A stretch of 5,441 nucleotides of DNA, from assembly GCA_024277695.1 (NCBI GenBank), contig JAJRUR010000125.1:1-5441 (forward strand), given 5' to 3'. The stretch's first letter is position 1; every line of letters starts with the position of its first letter. Both the position numbers and the translations under genes were made by a program. Below, one piece after another: positions 1-5,441 of this stretch. This stretch comes from Bacteroidota bacterium (lineage in GTDB: Bacteria > Bacteroidota > Bacteroidia > Chitinophagales > Saprospiraceae). The notes under the pieces are model-generated. The model was not told the DNA's origin, made no database searches, and saw only the letters and a program-made list of their open reading frames with translations.

Positions 1-22
1 GAGTTGGAGTATTCTTAATCTA

Positions 23-433
23 TTATGGCTCGCAAGAATCACAAATACCACTTACAAGCAGTTGATTAGACTCTGCCTCATAGTCTTTGGGGAGCTGCAC
101 TGCCGGTATCTGTATTTGATCCAAGCAAAGCGTTCTGTGGCATTGTGTACAATAAAAGTGTACATGATCATCCAAGTGCTTTGTAGAACTGCACCCTTCT
201 GAGCATAGCGCATACATAAGCTGATCAGCACTACGGATACTATGAATAACTCCCAGAGCTTCAAAAATTTTTAGATTTCGATACAAGGTGATTCGATCTA
301 AGTTGGGCAAATTCTTGTCTATATCTCGAGTAGATAAGGCTTCTTTAGTACTTAAAAATAAGTCGAGGATATCTTGGCGTACTTTTGTATGCCGCAGATC
401 AAATTGGGTGAGTATGTCATCCGAAGTCATCAT
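23..433 (-). CDS. Fur-family metal-responsive transcriptional regulator, Zur-like
   Basis: A 136-aa cytoplasmic DNA-binding repressor of the Fur superfamily, complete and of normal length. The N-terminal half is a winged helix with the recognition-helix signature TLYRNL at residues 49-54. The C-terminal half is the metal-binding dimerisation domain, with two CxxC pairs (C95/C98 and C131/C134) that would hold the structural zinc. Seen in the sequence: H64, C77, H90 and H92 sit where Zur proteins place regulatory zinc ligands. By alignment from memory, the iron-Fur ligands corresponding to E. coli H33, E81, H87 and H125 are A32, A75, D89 and N123. I therefore infer zinc sensing rather than iron, though PerR-like or other metal roles are not excluded. 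C81 and C103 are extra cysteines. The start is the first of two adjacent ATGs (433, 430); either is possible, and no Shine-Dalgarno is present. It is transcribed divergently from thiL across 410 bp. A palindrome over its promoter suggests autoregulation. Family call sure; metal specificity moderate. Confidence 0.92.
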   Translation of the reverse strand: MMTSDDILTQFDLRHTKVRQDILDLFLSTKEALSTRDIDKNLPNLDRITLYRNLKIFEALGVIHSIRSADQLMYALCSEGCSSTKHLDDHVHFYCTQCHRTLCLDQIQIPAVQLPKDYEAESNQLLVSGICDSCEP

Positions 434-843
434 AAGTGCTACATAATTAGCTTTTGCAAACTTACAAAACTTCGTCGTATTGTTTTAGGATTTGGGTCTA
501 TCCCTCCATCAGAACCGGTTCAAGAAAGCTAGTAGATCACGATAAAGGAGTAGTCCGTAGGATGAAGGTGTTGATGGTCGAAAGTGGGATTTTTTTTGGC
601 GTTACGTATTTTGCATAAATACTTGAGCTTTAAAATATTTCTTTATATATATATTATTGAATATTATGACTTTAAAAACACATTAAAATTATGACATATA
701 TATTTTCATTCATTTTATCCAAAGTATTTTCTAAGCATTGATTACCGGATTGTTGAGTTAAGGTTTAGCAAGTATCCAATTATTAGAGTTATGAAGTACT
801 GTTAGACAGACGAAAGCTTATCTTTATCCAAAAATTATTTTCC
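434..843. other. Gene-free divergent intergenic region, A/T-rich half next to thiL
   Basis: This is 410 bp between the divergent starts of the regulator and thiL. No open reading frame, tRNA or known riboswitch is visible. In particular I see no TPP riboswitch core before thiL. The first part (434-590) has mixed composition, apart from the palindrome at 452-469. A run of eight T (590-597) marks the change to a strongly A/T-rich part. That part holds an 11-bp alternating TA run (644-654) and two copies of ATTATGAC (663-670 and 688-695). No exact TAnnTTTG element occurs on the plus strand, so the thiL promoter cannot be placed. Near misses with altered spacing are at 607-613 (TATTTTG) and 448-456. 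Confidence 0.7.
452..469 (-). promoter_or_regulatory. Putative operator palindrome overlapping a Bacteroidota-type -7 promoter element
   Basis: The plus strand reads TTTTGCAAACTTACAAAA, an 18-bp imperfect palindrome in which 7 of 9 symmetric pairs are complementary. On the minus strand it contains TAAGTTTG (457-464), an exact match to the Bacteroidota -7 consensus TAnnTTTG. It lies 18 bp before the regulator's start codon, so transcription would begin roughly at 450-453 and give a very short leader. No TTG (-33 element) is found 17-23 bp upstream, which weakens the promoter call. A/T-rich palindromes of this size over the core promoter are typical of Fur-family operators, so autorepression by the adjacent regulator is inferred. 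Confidence 0.42.
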
Positions 844-1881
844 ATGGCAAAACAAACCGACATATCTACGCTGGGCGAATTTGGCTTGATCGACCACCTC
901 ACGAAGGAGTTTGTAGTACGGCGACCTTCCACGATCAAAGGCATCGGTGATGATGCGGCTGTTCTGAATTATCCCAAGCAACAGATTGTACTCACTACGG
1001 ATATGATGGTAGAGCATATCCACTTTGACCTGAGTTATACACCACTCAAGCACTTGGGCTACAAAGCGGTCATTTCCAATCTCTCGGACATTTGTGCGAT
1101 GAATGCCATACCAAAGCAGATAACCGTATCACTGGCTATCAGCAATAGATTTTCGATTGAGGCGCTCGAAGAGTTGTACTCAGGTATCCAACTGGCTTGT
1201 ACCAATTATAAAGTGGATCTGGTAGGAGGGGACACGACTTCATCAGACAAAGGGCTGATTATTAGTATCACGGCTATTGGTTCTGCACAAAAGGATATGC
1301 TGGTCTATCGATCCGGTGCCCAAGTCGGCGACATAATATGTGTCACCGGAGACCTAGGGTCGGCATATTTAGGATTGCAATTGCTAGAACGCGAAAAGCA
1401 AGTATTTCTTTCTGACCCCAACATGCGTCCACAACTATCCCAACATGATTTTGTACTTATGCGTCAGCTCAAACCTGAAGCACGACTAGACGTCATAGAT
1501 ATTTTTAGAGAGTCCAAACTGCTACCTAGCTCTATGATCGACATATCAGATGGGTTGGCATCAGAATTATTTCATATTTGCACCCGGTCCGGAACGGGAG
1601 CCTATATCGAAGAGGACAAGCTACCGATCGTTCAGCAGGCAGAGTTGCTCGCATTCGAATTTGGACTGGACCCTACGGTATGTGCACTCAATGGAGGGGA
1701 GGATTATGAGCTGCTCTTCACCATTGCGCCAACCGAAATAGATAAGATTAAACTCATCCCGACCATTTCGATATTGGGGGCGATTACCGAAGCATCCCAA
1801 GGTATAAATCTACACAGCAAGTCCGGCAGAATCCATCCGTTAAAAGCTCAAGGATGGCAACATTTTAGTCCGGCCCAATAA
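844..1881 (+). CDS. thiL: Thiamine-monophosphate kinase
   Basis: ThiL phosphorylates thiamine monophosphate with ATP to give thiamine diphosphate, the last step of cofactor synthesis, in the cytoplasm. The 345-aa protein carries the whole PurM/ThiL (AIR-synthase-like) series of motifs. GIGDDAAV (33-40) and TTDMMVEHIHFD (51-62) belong to the N-terminal nucleotide and Mg-binding half. NLSDICAMNA (79-88) and VGGDTT (127-132) supply further acidic metal ligands, and VTGDLGSA (167-174) follows. In the C-terminal half are DISDGLASEL (233-242) and the substrate-site motif NGGEDYELLFT (283-293). All expected Asp residues are present and the length is normal, so it should be active. N87 replaces the Gly of proteobacterial 'AMGA'; I recall this as usual in Bacteroidota. 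The ATG at 844 gives the natural N-terminus; no Shine-Dalgarno precedes it. The next gene starts 12 bp after the stop codon, so the two are probably co-transcribed. Confidence 0.97.
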   Translation: MAKQTDISTLGEFGLIDHLTKEFVVRRPSTIKGIGDDAAVLNYPKQQIVLTTDMMVEHIHFDLSYTPLKHLGYKAVISNLSDICAMNAIPKQITVSLAISNRFSIEALEELYSGIQLACTNYKVDLVGGDTTSSDKGLIISITAIGSAQKDMLVYRSGAQVGDIICVTGDLGSAYLGLQLLEREKQVFLSDPNMRPQLSQHDFVLMRQLKPEARLDVIDIFRESKLLPSSMIDISDGLASELFHICTRSGTGAYIEEDKLPIVQQAELLAFEFGLDPTVCALNGGEDYELLFTIAPTEIDKIKLIPTISILGAITEASQGINLHSKSGRIHPLKAQGWQHFSPAQ

Positions 1882-1893
1882 AACAACATCATC

Positions 1894-2502
1894 ATGGCAA
1901 AAAAAAGATACAGCCGCACAGCATCCATAAAAAACCTGGCATCTTATCTCGGCATCTCTTATCAAGACCAAAACGATAGTCTGGTCAAACTGTTGAATGA
2001 CTTTAAATTATTTTCGGTAGGATATAATAAAAAGATATACAACCAACTGCACTTCGTCCATGATGATTTTGATTTATTCCTTTTTGATTATTCTTATGTT
2101 GTAAGTTCCGGCAATGCGACCATGAAATTTAAGCAGACCGTATTATTTATTAATTCCAAAGAACTGGGACTCCCCCAGTTTAGGATGCGACCTGAGGGTA
2201 TATGGTTGCGTTTCGGTCAATGGCTCAATTTGAAGCGTGACATTGACTTTGACGACTATCCTGAATATTCCAAGCAGTATTTCTTGACCGGCCCCTATGA
2301 GGACTTTATTCGTTATACTTTTAAAAAGGAAGGAATATTGGAGTTTTTTACAAAGGAAAAAAATTGGTCTATGGAGGGGATGAATTATTTTTTTATTTTT
2401 TATAAAGACAAAAAAATAATACGAGTAGATCACCTAAAAAAATTTATAGCAAAAGGCATACAATTGTTTGAATGGATACGAGATGAAGAAGAGGAGGAGT
2501 AA
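1894..2502 (+). CDS. Uncharacterised 202-aa protein downstream of thiL
   Basis: I cannot assign a function. The protein has no signal peptide, no clear membrane segment and no recognisable catalytic motif, so it is probably cytoplasmic. The N-terminus is basic (MAKKRYSR), and residues 50-90 look like alternating beta strands rich in Phe, Asp and Tyr. The most family-like part is residues 80-145: KQTVLF, then LGLPQFRMRPEG (91-102), DIDFDDYPEYSKQYFLTG (116-133) and FIRYTF (138-143). This pattern of 'LPxFxxRPE ... DIDFxxxPxxSxxYxLxG ... R..F' recalls uncharacterised proteins found in several bacterial phyla; that link is from memory and unverified. The C-terminus ends in a short acidic tail of one Asp and five Glu (197-202). 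It starts 12 bp after thiL with no Shine-Dalgarno and ends 19 bp from the convergent uvrA. Codons are more A/T-rich than in thiL, notably around 2380-2450. It is probably a real gene, judging by length, tight spacing and protein-like composition. Confidence 0.85.
   Translation: MAKKRYSRTASIKNLASYLGISYQDQNDSLVKLLNDFKLFSVGYNKKIYNQLHFVHDDFDLFLFDYSYVVSSGNATMKFKQTVLFINSKELGLPQFRMRPEGIWLRFGQWLNLKRDIDFDDYPEYSKQYFLTGPYEDFIRYTFKKEGILEFFTKEKNWSMEGMNYFFIFYKDKKIIRVDHLKKFIAKGIQLFEWIRDEEEEE
2384..2420. repeat. A/T-only inverted repeat, potential 37-nt hairpin inside the unknown gene
   Basis: Outer arms 2384-2394 (ATTATTTTTTT) and 2410-2420 (AAAAAAATAAT) are perfect 11-bp inverted copies. The intervening 15 nt extend the stem: after one A-C mismatch (2395/2409) five more positions pair, including one G-U, leaving a three-base loop (2401-2403). 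That gives 17 stem positions with one mismatch. The repeat encodes residues NYFFIFYKDKKII of the hypothetical protein, so Phe, Asn, Lys and Ile codons account for part of the A/T bias. No U-tract follows the stem on either strand, so it is not a classical terminator. A role in RNA stability or in 3'-end formation of either convergent transcript is speculative. Confidence 0.5.
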
Positions 2503-2521
2503 AAAGATTCTTTGAGTCGAA

Positions 2522-5344
2522 TTAGTTGAGTTCTTTTTTGAGATATTTTCCGGTATAACTTTTTTTATTTTTTGCGACTTGTTCCGGTGTCCCCGTACAG
2601 AGGATTTGTCCACCTCCGCGTCCACCTTCCGGCCCGATATCGATGATGTGATCAGCTACTTTGATGACATCCATATTGTGTTCGATAATGATAGCAGTAT
2701 TGCCTTTATCTACTAATCGTCCTATGACTCCAAGCAACAATTTGATGTCTTCAAAATGCAGTCCTGTGGTCGGTTCATCCATGATGTAGAGCGTGTTTCC
2801 GGTGTCTCGTTTGGAGAGCTCTTCGGCTAGTTTGACGCGCTGTGCTTCACCTCCGGAAAGTGTAGTAGCTTGCTGACCTAAGGTGATATATCCCAATCCC
2901 ACATCTCGGAGGGTCTTGAGTTTGCGATAGATTTTGGGTATGTGTTCAAAAAAATCACAAGCCTCATTGACAGACATATTAAGCACATCATTAATGCTTT
3001 TGCCCTTGTAACGTATCTCTAGCGTTTCTCGATTGTATCGTCTTCCTCGACAAGTTTCGCACTCTACCAGTACATCGGGCAAGAAGTTCATTTCGATGAC
3101 GCGCATACCTGCACCGTTACAGGTTTCACATCGTCCGCCTTTGACATTAAAAGAAAAACGTCCCGGCTTATAACCTCTGATTTTTGCCTCGGGTACTTTG
3201 GTGAAAAGGCTGCGGATTTCGCCGAATAATTTGATATAAGTAGCTGGATTGGATCGGGGAGTTCTGCCTATGGGTTTTTGATCGATTTCGATAACTTTGT
3301 CCACGTGTTGGATGCCGGATATATTTTTATAGGGGAGCGCCTTTTTGATACTTTTGTAAAAATGCTTGCGCAAAATCGGGTATAGTGTTTCGTTAATAAG
3401 CGATGACTTACCGCTTCCTGATACACCTGTAACACAAATAAATTTGCCCAGAGGGATTTCTAATGCAACATTTTTTAAATTATTTCCTGTGGCTCCTGTT
3501 AATTTGATTTTTTTGCCGTTTCCTTTTCTTCTTTTGGCAGGAATTTTTATTTTTAGTTTGTCTGAAAGATACAAGGATGTCATCGATCGATTTTTCAAAA
3601 AACTTTTGGGCTTGCCATGGGCTACGATGGATCCACCTTGTACTCCTGCACCGGGTCCGATGTCGATAAGGTAGTCTGCTGCCAACATGATTTCTTTGTC
3701 ATGTTCGACTACGATGACGGTATTGCCTACCTCCACCAGATCATGCAGTGCGCGGATGAGCCTATAATTATCTCTGGGGTGTAAGCCGATACTCGGCTCA
3801 TCCATGATATAGGTGATCCCGGTAAGCTTGGATCCAATTTGCGTCGCTAGTCGCGTGCGTTGTGCTTCTCCACCGGAGAGTGTTCGGGCCGGTCGATTCA
3901 GATGGAGATAGTCCAATCCCACATGAAGCAAAAAGGAGAGTCTCAAGTTGAGTTCTTTGAGCACTTCCCCTCCTATGAGTTTTTGTTTTTTTGATAACTG
4001 TTTGGGTAGTTGATCCAACCAGTCTTTGAGCTGATGGAGGTCCATTTCCGACAGTTGGCCGATATGATGGTCTGCGAGCTTATAATGCAACGATTCTTTT
4101 TTGAGCCGAAAACCCTTACATTCCGGACATTTGTTGATGGTAAGAAAATTTTCAGCCCAGGATCTGATTTTTTCAGAACTGCTATCTTTGTACCAGCGCT
4201 CGAGCATATTGGCCAGTCCTTCGTAGGCTAGATTATATACAAAATCATTTTTGGCATATACACCGGGTCTGGTCATACTGTCATCACCCCCGTAAAGAAT
4301 GATGTCGAGAGCTTCTTTTGGGATATCACGCACCGGCGTGGCAAAACTGAATTGGTATTTTTTGGCGATAGCTCTCAGCTGTCTAAAAGTCCAGTTATCG
4401 CGGACTTCGCCGAAAGGCGCTATACCCATCTTGTGGATACTAAGGCTCTCATCGGGTATGACTTTGTCCATATCGGCTTGGTGTAGTAGCCCCATACCTT
4501 TGCAGCGGGGACATGCACCATAAGGTGAGTTAAAAGAAAAATTATTAGGGGAGGCTTCCTCATAGGCCAGGCCGGTTTCAACATCCATAAGCCGCTTACT
4601 CATGGTACGGCTTTGATCTGTATCATAATTATACACAATGATGGTATCTTGACCTCGCTTGAGTGCCATAGTGAGCGAAGATTTTAGCCGTGCATAGTAT
4701 TTGGACTCTACCTTTATGCGATCAATAACGATCTCAATGTCATGTGTAGAGTAACGATCCAGCATATATCCGGGAGCTATATCTACAATGTTTCCATCTA
4801 CCCGCGCTTTGGTAAATCCTTGCTTGCGTATCTGCTGAAAAAGCTCACGATAATGCCCTTTACGCGCCCTGACTACAGGAGCGAGTAGAGCGATGCGTTG
4901 AGATGGGAAATCTTTTTGAATTAACTGTAGAATCTCTTCCTCCTCAAACTGTACCATACGTGTGCCGGACTGATAGGAGTAGGCCTCTCCGATGCGCGCA
5001 TATAACAGTCTCAAAAAATGATAAATCTCCGTAATCGTACCGACTGTAGAGCGGGGATTCCATCCCGTTGTTTTTTGTTCGATCGAAATCACCGGACTCA
5101 AACCCGTAATCTGCTCTACATCCGGTCGTTCGAGTTTGCCCATAAACTGTCGAGCATAGTGCCCAAAAGTCTCTAAATACCGTCGCTGCCCCTCAGCATA
5201 AATCGTGTCAAATGCTAGTGAAGACTTACCACTGCCGCTGATCCCCGTAATGACCACCAACTGATCTCGGGGGATCATCACATCGATATTTTTTAGGTTA
5301 TGCTCTTTTGCGCCGATGACGCTAATGTATTCTTCTTGGGCCAT
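2522..5344 (-). CDS. uvrA: Excinuclease ABC subunit A (UvrA)
   Basis: UvrA is the dimeric ATPase that finds bulky DNA lesions and loads UvrB in nucleotide excision repair. At 940 aa it has the standard length and both ABC modules. Module I: Walker A GISGSGKS (34-41), signature LSGGEAQR (489-496), Walker B YIMDEP (512-517) and switch His548. Module II: Walker A GVSGSGKS (640-647), signature LSGGEAQR (829-836), Walker B YIMDEP (853-858) and His889. The UvrB-binding region (about 131-245, with APVVRARKGHYRELF) is present, so this is a canonical UvrA rather than a form lacking that domain. The C-terminal zinc finger is intact (C739, C742, 19 residues, C762, C765). In signature domain I, pairs C278/C281 and C406/C409 are present, but the CxxC found in E. 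coli near 253-256 is replaced by D254 and T257. The start ATG gives the usual N-terminus. No Shine-Dalgarno and no TAnnTTTG element were found in the 97 bp upstream. It converges on the unknown gene. Confidence 0.98.
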   Translation of the reverse strand: MAQEEYISVIGAKEHNLKNIDVMIPRDQLVVITGISGSGKSSLAFDTIYAEGQRRYLETFGHYARQFMGKLERPDVEQITGLSPVISIEQKTTGWNPRSTVGTITEIYHFLRLLYARIGEAYSYQSGTRMVQFEEEEILQLIQKDFPSQRIALLAPVVRARKGHYRELFQQIRKQGFTKARVDGNIVDIAPGYMLDRYSTHDIEIVIDRIKVESKYYARLKSSLTMALKRGQDTIIVYNYDTDQSRTMSKRLMDVETGLAYEEASPNNFSFNSPYGACPRCKGMGLLHQADMDKVIPDESLSIHKMGIAPFGEVRDNWTFRQLRAIAKKYQFSFATPVRDIPKEALDIILYGGDDSMTRPGVYAKNDFVYNLAYEGLANMLERWYKDSSSEKIRSWAENFLTINKCPECKGFRLKKESLHYKLADHHIGQLSEMDLHQLKDWLDQLPKQLSKKQKLIGGEVLKELNLRLSFLLHVGLDYLHLNRPARTLSGGEAQRTRLATQIGSKLTGITYIMDEPSIGLHPRDNYRLIRALHDLVEVGNTVIVVEHDKEIMLAADYLIDIGPGAGVQGGSIVAHGKPKSFLKNRSMTSLYLSDKLKIKIPAKRRKGNGKKIKLTGATGNNLKNVALEIPLGKFICVTGVSGSGKSSLINETLYPILRKHFYKSIKKALPYKNISGIQHVDKVIEIDQKPIGRTPRSNPATYIKLFGEIRSLFTKVPEAKIRGYKPGRFSFNVKGGRCETCNGAGMRVIEMNFLPDVLVECETCRGRRYNRETLEIRYKGKSINDVLNMSVNEACDFFEHIPKIYRKLKTLRDVGLGYITLGQQATTLSGGEAQRVKLAEELSKRDTGNTLYIMDEPTTGLHFEDIKLLLGVIGRLVDKGNTAIIIEHNMDVIKVADHIIDIGPEGGRGGGQILCTGTPEQVAKNKKSYTGKYLKKELN

Positions 5345-5441
5345 AGATGACTATAAATCAATCGCACAAGATATGATTTGTTTTTCGGAATGCTATTTGG
5401 TTTATCTATAAAAATTTTATCACTGCTTTTTCTTGCATCGC

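Noticed and set aside
512..521. Perfect 10-bp palindrome GAACCGGTTC in the intergenic region
   Set aside because: The symmetry stops immediately at both flanks, there is no second copy in the window, and it does not sit on a recognisable promoter. Probably chance.
434..600. tRNA-like segment suggested by GGTTCAAG near 517-524
   Set aside because: No acceptor stem, D-arm or anticodon arm can be drawn around it.
720..843. TPP riboswitch in front of thiL
   Set aside because: The conserved CUGAGA and the pyrophosphate-sensing helix core are absent, and the leader is A/T-rich without the expected stems.
844..1906. Same bases ATGGCAAAA at the starts of thiL and the unknown gene, considered as a duplication
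   Set aside because: Met-Ala-Lys starts are common and the similarity ends after about nine bases; the proteins are unrelated.
2503..2521. Possible minus-strand terminator for uvrA: GACTC AAA GAATC followed by TTTTT
   Set aside because: The stem is only five positions with a C-A mismatch, and the alternative ATTC/GAAT stem has four pairs. That is too weak to call an intrinsic terminator.
835..2625. Short frames overlapping thiL and the unknown gene (835-1053, 1550-1741, 2143-2433, 2434-2625)
   Set aside because: Each overlaps a well-supported gene in another frame or strand and shows no protein-like motif of its own.
3366..4523. Plus-strand open frames inside uvrA (3366-3674, 4010-4231, 4299-4523)
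   Set aside because: They are antisense to conserved UvrA domains, have no family-like motifs and are explained by codon bias of uvrA.
5355..5379. Inverted repeat AAATCA / TGATTT with 13-nt spacer upstream of uvrA, considered as an operator such as a LexA-type site
   Set aside because: The arms are six A/T-rich bases, the inner bases do not pair, and it matches no operator motif that I know. Chance is likely.

Overview
This window looks like ordinary chromosomal DNA from a member of the Bacteroidota, possibly Saprospiraceae or Chitinophagales-like (inference). The protein sequences have the feel of that phylum, for example the 'AMNA' form of the ThiL motif where proteobacterial enzymes have 'AMGA'. 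Start codons lack Shine-Dalgarno sequences, and the one convincing promoter-like element (TAAGTTTG) fits the Bacteroidota -7 consensus TAnnTTTG. Base composition is moderate in genes and very A/T-rich in part of the one long intergenic stretch.

Layout: a Fur-superfamily metalloregulator, most like zinc-sensing Zur, lies on the minus strand at 23-433. A 410-bp gene-free stretch follows (434-843), divergent between the regulator and thiL. It carries an imperfect 18-bp palindrome that overlaps the regulator's putative promoter, and an A/T-rich half nearer thiL. On the plus strand come thiL (thiamine-monophosphate kinase, 844-1881) and, 12 bp later, a 202-aa protein of unknown function (1894-2502), probably on one transcript. 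The minus strand then holds a full-length uvrA (2522-5344), which converges on the unknown gene with a 19-bp gap. The last 97 bp are the uvrA leader; no further gene is visible there.

The genes cover unrelated housekeeping tasks: metal homeostasis, thiamine diphosphate synthesis and nucleotide excision repair. Nothing suggests they form one system. I found no transposase, integrase, CRISPR array, RNA gene, toxin-antitoxin pair or defence locus. The points most worth a second look are: the Zur-like metal-site residues in the regulator together with the palindrome in its promoter; the absence of the first CxxC of the N-terminal zinc module in UvrA; the thiL-linked unknown protein; and a 37-nt A/T hairpin inside that gene.
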